A stretch of DNA of 64,000 nucleotides, taken from positions 496,001-560,000 of the forward strand of contig CAWFOC010000004.1 of the NCBI GenBank assembly GCA_963817395.1, read 5' to 3'. The translations under genes were made by a program, and so were the position numbers. The stretch's first letter is position 1. The number at the start of each line of letters is the position of its first letter. This DNA comes from CAWGYQ01 sp963817395 (lineage in GTDB: Bacteria > Acidobacteriota > Vicinamibacteria > Vicinamibacterales > CAVPJW01). Under the pieces are notes generated by a model. It had not been told where the DNA came from, did no database searches, and worked only from the letters and a program-made list of their open reading frames with translations. Positions 31,755-39,987 of this stretch are shown piece by piece.

Positions 31755-32849
31755 ATGAACCGTCTGATGCTCATGATCGGGACCCGCAAGGGGGCTTTTC
31801 TCGCATTCTCGGACCGCGAGCGACGGCAGTGGGAGCTCAGGGGTCCGCTGCTTCAGGGTTACGAGGTCAATCACGTCGCCTGGCTGACCGGTGGCACCCC
31901 GACACTGGCGGTGGCCTGCAAGACCGAGTGGTGGGGGCCAGACATCCGCTTGTCACACGACCTGGGTGAATCCTGGCTGGAACCATCACGCACCGTTCGC
32001 TTCCCGGAAGACCGGGGCTTGTCGGTGGCGCGCGTGTGGACCATCTCGGAGGATTGCCGAGGCGAGCGCGTGCGACTGTTGGCCGGCGTGGACCCGGGAG
32101 GGCTCTTCCAAAGCCATGACGCAGGCGTCACCTGGGAGGAGGTCCGCACCCTGACGGATCATCCTACCCGCGAGAAGTGGCAGCCTGGCGCGGGCGGCCT
32201 CATGGTTCATTCCATCTGTCACGACTCCACGAGAGTGGATCGCAGCTATGTCGGTATTTCGGCCGCGGGTGTTTTCAGGACCGATGACGGCGGCGAGACG
32301 TGGCAGCCGAAGAACACGGGTGTGCGAGCCGACTTCCTGCCCGACGTGTTTCCGTCAGTGGGGCAGTGCGTGCATCATCTGGTGATTCACCCGACGCGCG
32401 GCGACGTGCTGTATCAGCAGAATCACTGCGGCGTCTATCGCTCGGACAACGCAGGCGACGACTGGGTGGACATCTCCGAGGGACTTCCCTCACGGTTTGG
32501 ATTCCCAATGGCGGTCCATCCGCATGACGGTGACACCGTCTATGTCGTACCGGAAGCCGCCGCCACGGCGCGCGTCACAACCGGTGGGGCCTTTCGGGTG
32601 TTTCGCAGCCGCACGGGCGGTCGCTCCTGGGAGGCCCTCACCGACGGGCTTCCGCAGACCAATGCCCATGTCAACGTGTATCGCATGGCGATGGCCACCG
32701 ATCGGCTCGATCCGGCCGGCATTTACGTCGGCACTCAGAGCGGTCACATCCTCGTCAGCCGCGACTCGGGTGACCACTGGCAGCTGGTGATCGGGTGGCT
32801 TCCGCCGATCTATTCGCTCGAGGTCGCTGAGATCGACGACGCGCTGTAG
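31755..32849 (+). CDS. BNR-repeat/WD40-like beta-propeller protein (sialidase-like fold)
   Basis: 364 residues, no signal peptide. Several Asp-box-like turns of the S-x-D-x-G-x-T-W kind are present: SHDLGESW, SHDAGVTWEEV, TDDGGETWQP, SDNAGDDW, RTGGRSWEAL, SRDSGDHWQ. This predicts a six-bladed propeller as in sialidases and Vps10-like proteins, but catalytic Arg residues of sialidases are not evident, so a binding role or unknown hydrolase is equally likely. It starts MNRLMLMIGTRKGAFLAF, a recurrent beginning in bacterial proteins of this group. Intact frame. Confidence 0.82.
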   Translation: MNRLMLMIGTRKGAFLAFSDRERRQWELRGPLLQGYEVNHVAWLTGGTPTLAVACKTEWWGPDIRLSHDLGESWLEPSRTVRFPEDRGLSVARVWTISEDCRGERVRLLAGVDPGGLFQSHDAGVTWEEVRTLTDHPTREKWQPGAGGLMVHSICHDSTRVDRSYVGISAAGVFRTDDGGETWQPKNTGVRADFLPDVFPSVGQCVHHLVIHPTRGDVLYQQNHCGVYRSDNAGDDWVDISEGLPSRFGFPMAVHPHDGDTVYVVPEAAATARVTTGGAFRVFRSRTGGRSWEALTDGLPQTNAHVNVYRMAMATDRLDPAGIYVGTQSGHILVSRDSGDHWQLVIGWLPPIYSLEVAEIDDAL

Positions 32850-32858
32850 GTGCCGAGA

Positions 32859-33242
32859 TCAGCCTTTGCGCCCCAGCACGGCGTCGAGGCTCAGCGGCCC
32901 CGATCCGCGGGCGGAGAAATACAGGAACAGGAAGCAGTAGAGCGCCGCCAGTTCACCGCCGTTCAGGATCGGCCAGAAGCCGTCCGGCGCGTGCCGCAGG
33001 AAGTACGCGACCGCCATCTGACCGCTGGCGAGGAACGCCACCGGGCTCGTTGCCAGTCCGACGGCAATCAGTGTGCCTCCGAAAAACTCGATGACTCCGG
33101 CCACCCCTCGCAGCGACAACAGGGGAGGCACGTTGTCTTCCCCGAGCCAGCCAAACAACTTCTGTGCGCCATGGCATGCGAAGAGAAACCCGGCCACGAT
33201 CCGCAACAACGAATAGAACGTCCCCGAAAGCGCTCCGAGCAT
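32859..33242 (-). CDS. DoxX-family membrane protein
   Basis: 127 residues with four predicted membrane helices and the DoxX patterns ARIVAGFLFACHGAQKLFGW-like start (LLRIVAGFLFACHGAQKLFG) and FGGTLIAVGL, MAVAYFLRHAPDG, GELAALYCFLFLY. DoxX proteins are small inner-membrane proteins linked to redox or thiosulfate stress; the role here is open. Convergent with the BNR gene, 9 bases apart. Confidence 0.88.
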   Translation of the reverse strand: MLGALSGTFYSLLRIVAGFLFACHGAQKLFGWLGEDNVPPLLSLRGVAGVIEFFGGTLIAVGLATSPVAFLASGQMAVAYFLRHAPDGFWPILNGGELAALYCFLFLYFSARGSGPLSLDAVLGRKG

Positions 33243-33359
33243 CGTCGCCTCGCTTTGGCGTGGGCCGAACGGCCCTGACGTGACGCATCTTACACGCAGT
33301 CTGGCTCCGCCCCGGCGATTCCCGTATGCTGTGATCGCCTGCCTGGAGCCCTCCGAACC

Positions 33360-34114
33360 ATGGATCCCACGCGTTTCGACGCCGCGGTCGAAGACTGGCT
33401 ACGATACCAAGCCAATGGGCCTGGGCGGATTCGTGGCGAGCTTCTCTGGCGGGGACTGGCGAGCCATCTCCCTCGCGAGGCGGCTGCGGTGCTCGACGTC
33501 GGTGGCGGTACCGGTGAACTCGCGATCCGGCTCGCGCGGGCGGGACATCACGTCACGTGGTGGATTTTTCGCCAGCGATGCTCGTGGCGGCGCGCACACG
33601 GACCGACGGCCTCGACGTGCGCTGCCTGGTCGGACGAGCCGAGGAACTTTCACCGCAGGCACTGGGAGTCTTCGATGTCGTCACGTGTCACTCTGTACTG
33701 GAATTCACCGACGACCCCTCGGCGGTATTGGCGGCCTGCGCGCGGTGTCTGGCTCCGAACGGCCTTCTGTCCGTGGCGTTCGGCAACTCCCGGTATCTGC
33801 CTCTCAAGACGGCGGTGACGACCGGGGACTTTCGTCGAGCGCGAGACGAGGCTGAGGGCCGAGGGGAAGCTCTGGACTGCTTCGGCCTGCCGAAACGGCT
33901 CTTTCGAGCCGAGACGATCACTGCTCTACTGGGTCAGCACGGCTTCAAGACGACGGCTGAGTACGGCATTCGCGTGGTCACGGACTTGCTCCACCCGTCA
34001 CTCGAGGATGCGCCGGAACGGTTCGACGAGCTGATGACCCTCGAAGCGGAGCTGATGCTGGACGCGGCCTACTGTGCGGTTGCCCGGTATGTGCACATCG
34101 TCGCCGAGCGCTAA
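33360..34114 (+). CDS. SAM-dependent methyltransferase, frameshifted
   Basis: Class I methyltransferase of about 250 residues. The SAM motif VLDVGGGTGELAIRLARAGHHVT is complete up to about 33555; a missing base there takes the protein into the next frame at VVDFSPAMLVAARTR. Motifs FDVVTCHSVLEFTDDP and LAPNGLLSVAFGN follow. It resembles CmoA/SmtA-like or Tam-like enzymes but the substrate is not clear. This is one of the few shifts that look like a lost rather than an added base. Confidence 0.82.
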
Positions 34115-34190
34115 TGGTGTGCAACCGGGTGGCCGTGGAACTGACGATTGCGCGGGAGGTCGATGCGCCGCGCCCAGGTGATCTGAAGAC

Positions 34191-35111
34191 ATGACAAGCA
34201 AACACGGTGTGATCCTGATTGTCGCGCTGGTGTCCGGCATCGGGGCCGGCGAACGTGGCTCACAGCAGGTGGCTGATGCGCCGCCCGCGAGCGGCGAGCC
34301 GGTCGTCCTGGTCGGAGCCGGTGACATCGCGAAGTGCGACATGATTCGTGGCGCAGAGGCAACGTCCCGCCTGCTGGACACGATCCCGGGCACAATCTTT
34401 ACGGTCGGCGATCATGCCTACGAAGATGGCTCGGCCCGTTCCTTTCAAATGTGCTACGAGCCCACCTGGGGACGTCACAAGAATCGGACGCGCCCTTCTC
34501 CCGGCAACCACGACTATCGGACCCAGAACGGTCGGCCGTACTTCGACTACTTCGGGGAGGCCGCCGGCCCCGGCGACCGGGGCTACTACAGCTACGATCT
34601 CGGCGCCTGGCACATCATCTCGCTGAACAGCATTGTCCCGGCGGGCTCGGGATCGCCCCAGGGGCGGTGGCTGCGCGAGGACCTCGCTGCCAACCCCAGG
34701 CCGTGCACGCTGGCCTACTGGCACGCGCCGCTCTTCAGCTCCGGACCGCACGGCCCGGATCCTCATATGCGGGACGTCTGGCGAATGCTGTACGAGCACG
34801 GCGTCGACGTCGTCGTGAATGGCCACGATCACCTCTACGAGCGATTCGCCCGCCAGAGTCCGGATGGCCGGACGGATCCGGATCGTGGCATTCGGCAGTT
34901 CACCGTTGGCACCGGAGGTGGCGGTGTCTACAAGATCCAGCGACGGCTGCCAACCAGTGAGCATCGTGGACAACTCGTCCTACGGCGTCCTCAAGTTCAC
35001 GCTCGCGGCGACGAGCTATCGGTGGGAGTTCGTTCCGGCAACCGGGCAGTTCCGCGACTCTGGCGAAGAGGCTTGCGTCGAGACGGCCGGCGCCTGCGCC
35101 GGGGCGAGTAA
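34191..35111 (+). CDS. Exported metallophosphoesterase, frameshifted near the end
   Basis: Calcineurin-like phosphoesterase with signal peptide. Metal-binding motifs are in order: GAGDIAKCD (D-x-x), FTVGDHAYEDG (GD), SPGNHDY (GNHD), YWHAPLFSS (H) and NGHDHLYER (GHxH). It would hydrolyse phosphomono- or diesters in the periplasm. Near 34950 a one-base shift leads to the usual C-terminus SSYGVLKFTL and YRWEFVPATGQFRDSG; in that frame the next stop is at 35265, overlapping the convergent gene, while the original frame stops at 35111. The true 3' end is unsettled. Confidence 0.82.
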   Translation: MTSKHGVILIVALVSGIGAGERGSQQVADAPPASGEPVVLVGAGDIAKCDMIRGAEATSRLLDTIPGTIFTVGDHAYEDGSARSFQMCYEPTWGRHKNRTRPSPGNHDYRTQNGRPYFDYFGEAAGPGDRGYYSYDLGAWHIISLNSIVPAGSGSPQGRWLREDLAANPRPCTLAYWHAPLFSSGPHGPDPHMRDVWRMLYEHGVDVVVNGHDHLYERFARQSPDGRTDPDRGIRQFTVGTGGGGVYKIQRRLPTSEHRGQLVLRRPQVHARGDELSVGVRSGNRAVPRLWRRGLRRDGRRLRRGE

Positions 35112-35133
35112 AGCCGGAACCGATGGTGGATGG

Positions 35134-35782
35134 CTATCCGCGACGAGCGACGGGCCTGCCACAGTGCGGGCAGGCACTCCAACGTGGTGTGCGCATCGGA
35201 CACGTGACCGCACGATGGGCACCGCGACGTGTCGACCTTCAGGAATGTTCGAAATCGCGCGCTGACACGATCGCGGATGGTGTTGGCGCGTTCAGAAGAG
35301 ACATCGTCGGGCGGATGCCATCCGGTGCCCGGCATCGTCCGGCCCCGCGCCGTGTTCAGCTGCACCCCGAGGAGACGCAATCGAACTTCGCGCGCGGCCA
35401 GGAGCAGTCGGCGGATCTCGGCGCCCAGGGTCTCCGGCAAACACGGCGCGGTGAGCGTCGAATCGACAGCCGACTCGAAACCGGTCGGTGCCTTGTCGAC
35501 GGCACCCACCAGTATGTAAGGAATGTCCCGGGTGCGTGGGTCTTGCTTCAGGCGGCGGCCCAGTGCGAGCGCGTCGACTCCGTCGGGATCGTGAATCGAG
35601 GCGATGACGTCCGGTCCGCAGACGAGGCTCTTGTTGAAAGCCTCCTGAGCGTCGCCAGCCGTTTCGAGGCGAAAACCGAACGTCGTGAGGGTTTCAGCGT
35701 AGGACCGGCGCGCAGTGGTGTCTCGGTCGACGAGCAGCACGAGCTCGGGAAATACGGAGCCTTGGGCAGGACGAAGCGCCAT
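35134..35782 (-). CDS. Response regulator receiver-like protein with C-terminal zinc ribbon, frameshifted
   Basis: About 215 residues. Residues about 10-120 form a receiver-like domain: LVLLVDRDTTARRSYAETL (acidic pair), PDVIASIHDPDGVDAL, and PYILVGAVDKAPT at the place of the conserved Lys. The phosphoacceptor Asp position is ambiguous. The C-terminus reads SRCPSCGH, and after a one-base shift near 35160, CPHCGRPVARRG and stop at 35134-35136, giving two Cys pairs of a zinc ribbon. A shorter reading without the shift would run to 34997 with low-complexity sequence. No kinase is adjacent. Confidence 0.65.
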
Positions 35783-36203
35783 GATCGACTTCTAGGCTTC
35801 GGACCCGACGTTCAGCGAGGCACCGGAGGCAGGTGCCGGAATAGAAGCTCACTATACGTCCAGCACGACTGCTCAACAATGAAATAGATGGAGGCTTCAC
35901 GGCATCGACATCGCGCGTGCGGGTGGCAGAGCGAATGGACGATCGCGGGCGCGGTCGCCGCAGTCGGCTCGCGTCGACCGGCTGGGAATTCAGCGGGATC
36001 GTCTGCGCGCCATGTCGCCGAGGACGCACGAATCTGCGATTCGATCTCACTTTTCCCGCGCGAGACGAACGCCCACCGACCCCTTGGGAAAGTTGTCGCG
36101 TTCGCGTTAAAATCCCTGCGCCCCGGGCGGGAACGGGTTTCGGTGCCAGTCGTCCGACCGTCCGGCAGTGGTTGTCACCTTCATCCCGATTGGAGCCGTC
36201 GAG
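35783..36203. other. Intergenic region, 421 bases
   Basis: No gene I can support. It holds the 5' sides of two divergent genes. A small hairpin GGCACC, 7-base loop, GGTGCC lies near 35820-35838. A weak promoter for the ferredoxin may be TTGGGA (36084-36089) with TAAAAT (36108-36113), spacer 18. Confidence 0.4.
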
Positions 36204-36569
36204 ATGCCGTTTGTGATCACCGACCCTTGTATTGGAACCAAGGATACCGCGTGTGTGGATGTCTGCCCGGTTGACTGCATCCATCCGCGTAAGGATGAGC
36301 CGGAATTCGAGCCGGCCACGATGCTCTACATTCATCCCGAAGAATGTATCGACTGCGGCGCGTGCGTGCCGGCTTGCCCCGTGACCGCCATCTACGACAG
36401 CGTGGACTCGACACCCGCGAGTCAGAAGGACTTGATTGAAGCCAATGCGATTTATCGCAATGGCGATGCAGAGACCATGGCGGCCGCCGAGGCCATCGTC
36501 CAAGCCCACGTCGATTCGCACCCTGAGCTGATGGCCATCGATCCCAAGGAGCGTCAGGCCGCCCACTGA
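36204..36569 (+). CDS. fdxA: 7Fe ferredoxin ([3Fe-4S][4Fe-4S])
   Basis: 121 residues from the ATG at 36204; the frame extends upstream without support. The N-terminus MPFVITDPCIGTKDTACVDVCPVDCIH holds the Cys set of the 3Fe-4S cluster (with a non-Cys at the position that makes it 3Fe), and CIDCGACVPACPV the 4Fe-4S set; the sequences are given in part only. It is a low-potential electron carrier in the cytoplasm. The C-terminal 50 residues are an acidic helical extension typical of FdxA. A terminator hairpin follows. Confidence 0.92.
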   Translation: MPFVITDPCIGTKDTACVDVCPVDCIHPRKDEPEFEPATMLYIHPEECIDCGACVPACPVTAIYDSVDSTPASQKDLIEANAIYRNGDAETMAAAEAIVQAHVDSHPELMAIDPKERQAAH

Positions 36570-36591
36570 TTCGCTCCACCTGCGCTCCAGT

Positions 36592-36622
36592 CGGCGGGCC
36601 CGCAGGCCCGCCGCTCCTTTGT
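36592..36622 (+). terminator. Intrinsic terminator after the ferredoxin
   Basis: A perfect 9-bp GC stem (36592-36600 with 36605-36613) and tetraloop CGCA, followed by CTCCTTTGT. It starts 22 bases after the ferredoxin stop. Confidence 0.65.
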
Positions 36623-36780
36623 CGCGCTCCGCGACGATCACGGTTCTGCCCAGGCGGTTGTCGGCGTCGAATGCGGCGCGGTCTGTCGAAGAGCTCGAGA
36701 GCTTGACGCCGCACATGTCGGTTCGTGGCAGGATGGTTGCAGGGTCGTCTGTGCGGGCCGGGCCCCGATCGGAGGGTGCG

Positions 36781-37623
36781 ATGCGCTGGACGCCAGGTGA
36801 ACGCAGCAGGAACCTCGAGGATCGCAGATCCGGTGGCGTCGTACGAGGTGGCGTAGGGCTGGGCCTCGGTGGCATCCTGTTGCTCCTCGTCATCAGCTGG
36901 ATGACCGGCCAGGACTTCCTGTCGCCGGTCATGTCCAATCCCGAGCTGGTCGGGTCGCCCAGTGCGAGTTCCGCCCCGTACACGCCCACACCCGAAGAAG
37001 AACGGCTGACCGACTTCGTGTCGTTCGTACTGGACGATACGCAGCAGACCTGGGCGCAGCTGCTGCCTGGCCGTTACCAGGACGCGCAGCTGGTCCTCTT
37101 CCGCGACGCCATCCAGTCGGCGTGCGGCTTTGCGGAGTCCGCGTCCGGGCCGTTCTACTGCCCGGGCGATCGCAAGGTCTACATCGACCTGGGGTTTTAT
37201 GAGGAACTGAAACGCCGCTTCGGGGCGCCGGGCGACTTCGCCCAGGCGTACGTGCTGGCGCACGAGATCGGCCACCACGTTCAGACTCTGCTTGGCATCG
37301 AGCCGCAGGTGCGGCAGTTGCAGCAGCGCGCGCCATCGCGCGAGAACGAGTTCTCAGTCCGGCTCGAACTGCAGGCCGATTGTTTTGCCGGCGTGTGGGG
37401 GCACTCGACGGGGAAGCGTCAGATCCTCGAGCAGGGGGATGTCGAGGAGGGTCTGAACGCAGCTGCTGCGATTGGTGACGATCGGATTCAGAAGATGACC
37501 AGCGGGCGGATTCAGCCCGATGGGTTCACGCACGGGACATCCCAACAGCGCGTCGAATGGTTCCGTCGAGGTCTCTCGACGGGCAGCATCGAGGCATGCA
37601 ACACGTTCCAGAGCCAGTCATAG
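36781..37623 (+). CDS. Neutral zinc metallopeptidase, YpfJ family
   Basis: 280 residues from the ATG at 36781 (MRWTPGERSRNLEDRR, the conserved family start); the longer open frame from 36619 is not supported. A membrane helix (GVGLGLGGILLLLVISW) follows a short cytoplasmic part. The zinc motif is HEIGHHVQ, with the family features AQAYVLAHE, RLELQADCFAGVW and GDDRIQK, THGTSQQRVEWF. Membrane-anchored, catalytic domain outside. Substrate unknown. Confidence 0.93.
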   Translation: MRWTPGERSRNLEDRRSGGVVRGGVGLGLGGILLLLVISWMTGQDFLSPVMSNPELVGSPSASSAPYTPTPEEERLTDFVSFVLDDTQQTWAQLLPGRYQDAQLVLFRDAIQSACGFAESASGPFYCPGDRKVYIDLGFYEELKRRFGAPGDFAQAYVLAHEIGHHVQTLLGIEPQVRQLQQRAPSRENEFSVRLELQADCFAGVWGHSTGKRQILEQGDVEEGLNAAAAIGDDRIQKMTSGRIQPDGFTHGTSQQRVEWFRRGLSTGSIEACNTFQSQS

Positions 37624-37880
37624 CGCTGCATACGCACACCAGGATTACCCGACTGAGAAAGAGAGCACGTGCGGGGCTGCCGTAACCTCCGCCGACGCAA
37701 GCGAATCGGCTAAGGGCACGGCGACGGCCACATGTCGCGTCGCGCGCCGCCGGGCGAGACGACATCGCTGCCGCCTACGACCAACACAGAGCAGCAATCA
37801 GGAGACACGTCACGAGCCGCCGATCGCGCTCGCGCGCAGCAGTGGACAGTTGTATCGGTCAGTCGAACCGGGGGCTGACG

Positions 37881-37916
37881 CCGTGCGGCGTGCACGGCGG
37901 CGAGCTCAGCTCGCCG
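37881..37916. repeat. Two abutting hairpins at the desaturase stop codon
   Basis: Hairpin 1: CCGTGC, 5-base loop, GCACGG (37881-37897). Hairpin 2: CGGCGAGC, loop TCA, GCTCGCCG (37898-37916). They touch without a gap; the loop of hairpin 2 is the desaturase stop codon on the minus strand. No T-run, so a rho-independent terminator is not proven. Confidence 0.55.
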
Positions 37917-38719
37917 AGGAATACTTCGAGTTCTTGATGCTTGCGAGGCCCAGGACGCAGAGCAGGCGCGTCACCAGATACCCCATGTCGATCTCCCATT
38001 TGTTCTGGGCGAACGTCGGGGAGTTCTGGTCGTCGTGATGGTTGGCGTGAAGCTCCTCGCCGCCAAGGAGCACGCCCCAGGGGAGGATGTTGCGTGAGTC
38101 ATCCTCGGAGGGACGGTTTCGGTATCCCCAGGCCGACCCGGCGTGCCCGATTCCATTGATGACGCCCGCCGCGAAGAGCGGCATCGACCCGACCTGAATG
38201 CCGGCCAACACCAATCCCGGCAGCCCAAACACAATCAGATCGACGACGAACATGGCGACCACGCCTGCCGTGTTGAAGCGGCTGTAGACATTGCGCTCGA
38301 GCCAGTCGTCGGGTGTTCCCCGGCCGTACTTCTCGAGGGTCTCCAGGACGCTCGGCCTCGCGGTGGTACAACTTGACGCCCAGCGTCGCGACATACGCCA
38401 GCCCGAACCAGCGCGGACTGTGGGGATCGTACTCGGTTTCGACGTGCTGGTGATGCTTGCGGTGCACGGCTACCCAGGCCTTGGTCAGCATGCTGGTCGT
38501 GAACCAGAGCCAGAACCGCATGAAATGGCTGACGATCGGATGGAGCACGATTGACTGATGGGTTTGATTGCGATGCAGGAAGAGCGTGACCGACAGAATG
38601 GTGACTTCGATGCGTGCCACGACGAGCAGGGCATACACCCACAACGAAAACTGCGGCAGTAACGCGTACGAATTGACGTACCGTCCGGCGTCTGCGAGAG
38701 ATTCAAACGCTGTCCACAC
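37906..38719 (-). CDS. Membrane fatty acid desaturase (acyl-CoA/acyl-lipid type), frameshifted
   Basis: About 270 residues with membrane helices and the three histidine boxes of the family: HRNQTH, HRKHHQH and HANHHD, which bind the di-iron centre. It introduces a double bond into acyl chains and so adjusts membrane fluidity. Between box 2 and box 3, near 38370, one extra base moves the frame from LGVKLYHREA to SVLETLEKYGRGTPDD. Stands alone with long untranslated regions on both sides. Confidence 0.88.
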
Positions 38720-39049
38720 GAGTCTCGGCGCTCCTCTGGTTGGCCGTCCAGGCTCGACCGTCTGACCTGGCAGGGGGTGACGAATCGTTGAGCTGCGCGG
38801 CGGTCCTGGACTTCAGCCGGCCGCATCCAATCTGTTGTATCGACGAGTCGAGGGTCAAATACTAGCGTACGAGGGCGCCTCCTGGGCCATGCTTTGAATC
38901 AAGACGCGTGTCGCCCCATCGGCCGACCCCACGAATGACGTTGAGCTCGTGGCGGCGCCGTGCGCGACGCCGTGCACGGGCCTCGATCGGGCCGAAGTGA
39001 CCGTGGAGTCGCTTCGGCGCCGGCCAGGCCGACCGGAGACGAAGCCGCG
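38720..39049. other. Intergenic region upstream of desaturase, 330 bases
   Basis: No gene I can support on either strand. It must contain the desaturase promoter on the minus strand, but no hexamer pair with correct spacing stands out. Confidence 0.4.
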
Positions 39050-39055
39050 GTTGTC

Positions 39056-39061
39056 TATAAT
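39056..39061 (+). promoter_or_regulatory. -10 box of candidate small RNA
   Basis: TATAAT followed by CG, the same octamer as the -10 region of the tRNA-Leu gene (39496-39503). Predicted start is G39068. No clear -35. Confidence 0.5.
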
Positions 39062-39067
39062 CGCGTC

Positions 39068-39178
39068 GTCGAACGCGGCTGCCGCTTCGCGGCACCGTCA
39101 TCGAGGCTTGGATCCTTGGTCCCGGGCTCGACCGTTCGACCGCCTGCCGGGTGTCTCCGCACCCGGCAGGTTCTTTCT
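39068..39178 (+). ncRNA. Candidate structured small RNA, about 110 nt
   Basis: No convincing protein reading. The segment runs from a perfect -10 box to a strong terminator. GTCGAACG at the predicted 5' end (39068-39075) pairs perfectly with CGTTCGAC (39133-39140), closing a 73-base domain with an inner hairpin GCCGC-TTC-GCGGC (39081-39093); an 11-bp terminator stem follows at once. I do not recognise it: it lacks the GGAA-loop signature of SRP RNA and is too short for 6S or RNase P. Not a known riboswitch that I can match, and no gene follows on the strand before the tRNA. Confidence 0.5.
39143..39178 (+). terminator. Intrinsic terminator of candidate small RNA
   Basis: Perfect 11-bp stem CCTGCCGGGTG with CACCCGGCAGG (39143-39153 and 39160-39170), 6-base loop, then TTCTTTCT. 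The T-rich tract is on the plus strand only. Confidence 0.75.
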
Positions 39179-39194
39179 CGCCGCGTGGCGTAAA

Positions 39195-39215
39195 TGAGAT
39201 TGAGACTGAATCTCA
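39195..39215. promoter_or_regulatory. Palindrome resembling a Fur-type operator
   Basis: TGAGATT, 7-base spacer, AATCTCA, in an AT-rich island. It reads as three GAGANT-like hexamers, which recalls iron-box architecture (about 12 of 19 positions match the classical consensus by eye). No adjacent iron gene. Confidence 0.35.
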
Positions 39216-39250
39216 GTTTGTGCCGCGCAGTGTAGCCCCGACCGATTTCC

Positions 39251-39416
39251 TCAGTCAAGTCCCTTTCCACCGGCGATGACCGTGGCCGTTCGCTCCGGGC
39301 CGCCGAGGCCCAGGACCGAGACCTCTGGAATGTCTTCGCCCGCCTCTCGCAGTCCCGCGTGGGCGTCGAGCCGACCCATCGCGAGCGATGGTCACGTGCT
39401 GTGGCTGGCCGTCCAT
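39251..39416 (-). CDS. Possible small protein, frameshifted, unrecognised
   Basis: A protein-like sequence on the minus strand: DGQPQHVTIARDG, then after removal of one base near 39370 RLDAHAGLREAGEDIPEVSVLGLGG, ending PERTATVIAGGKGLD (read in parts). About 54 residues from an ATG at 39416; the frame could reach to 39548. Regular charged/hydrophobic spacing and the same one-extra-base damage seen in real genes make it plausible. It could also be the tail of a decayed gene. No family recognised. Confidence 0.35.
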
Positions 39417-39495
39417 CGCCGGGCGAGACAGTCCATCCCGGTTGACGCCGCGCACTCCGGATGGTGCGGGCGCGTCCTCGTCAGATGCCCTGCGG

Positions 39496-39501
39496 TATAA
39501 T
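39496..39501 (+). promoter_or_regulatory. -10 box of tRNA-Leu
   Basis: TATAAT ending 17 bases before the mature tRNA 5' end. A consensus -35 is not visible at the expected spacing. Confidence 0.6.
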
Positions 39502-39518
39502 CGATGTCCCACCTCATC

Positions 39519-39605
39519 GCGGAAGTGGCGGAACTGGCAGACGCGCAAGCCTCAGGAGCTTGTGGGGGAAACCTCGTGGGGGTTCAAATCCCCCCTTCCG
39601 CACCA
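39519..39605 (+). tRNA. tRNA-Leu (anticodon CAG)
   Basis: 87 bases including the encoded CCA. Acceptor stem GCGGAAG pairs with CTTCCGC; anticodon stem CAAGC/GCTTG closes the loop CTCAGGA with anticodon CAG (reads CUG); a long variable arm typical of class II tRNAs precedes the T arm GGGGGTTCAAATCCCCC. Discriminator A. Confidence 0.97.
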
Positions 39606-39987
39606 GCCATCAGAACAGCGCCGGTCGCGTTACGCATCGAGCCGATCAATCCTGCACCGACCTTTACTGGAACGGTCGCGTCACGACTCGTCGGTGGATT
39701 CTCGAACGAAGGGAAAAACCTCAATGCCAAGGAGGTTGGGTGTATCGCAGCGCATCGGAGGAGGCGCGCTTCGTTTTCGACTGGACCGCCAATCTCTTTC
39801 AACTTCCGCAGTAGTTCTCACCTCACCAATCGCGCGGGGGTGCACCACATCCGCCTCGCGGATCGAACTCCGTGGTGCCGGCCGTCGTCGAAGCCAATCG
39901 ACCGGCCGCCCGAGACCTCAGGTGAGGTTCACTCCGGGGTCTATACTGACTGAGTCGGCGTGTTTCCTGTCTCGAAGGAGGTCATCC
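39606..39987. other. Intergenic region between tRNA-Leu and sppA, 382 bases
   Basis: No gene I can support, and no integrase or direct repeat of the tRNA 3' end that would mark an inserted island. The last 75 bases hold a palindrome and a -10 box that probably serve sppA. Confidence 0.5.
39915..39947 (+). promoter_or_regulatory. Palindrome and -10 box upstream of sppA
   Basis: ACCTCA-GG-TGAGGT (39915-39928) is a perfect inverted repeat placed where the -35 region would be, 13 bases before TATACT (39942-39947). This geometry fits an operator that overlaps the promoter. The GTG start of sppA is 41 bases further on. Confidence 0.5.

Noticed and set aside
39068..39178. Small RNA as SRP RNA, 6S RNA or fluoride riboswitch
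   Set aside because: No GGAA apical signature, wrong length for 6S, no match to the riboswitch core, and no transporter gene follows.
39519..39987. tRNA-Leu as attachment site of a genomic island
   Set aside because: No integrase and no repeat of the tRNA 3' end were seen downstream; sppA and ppiD are core genes.
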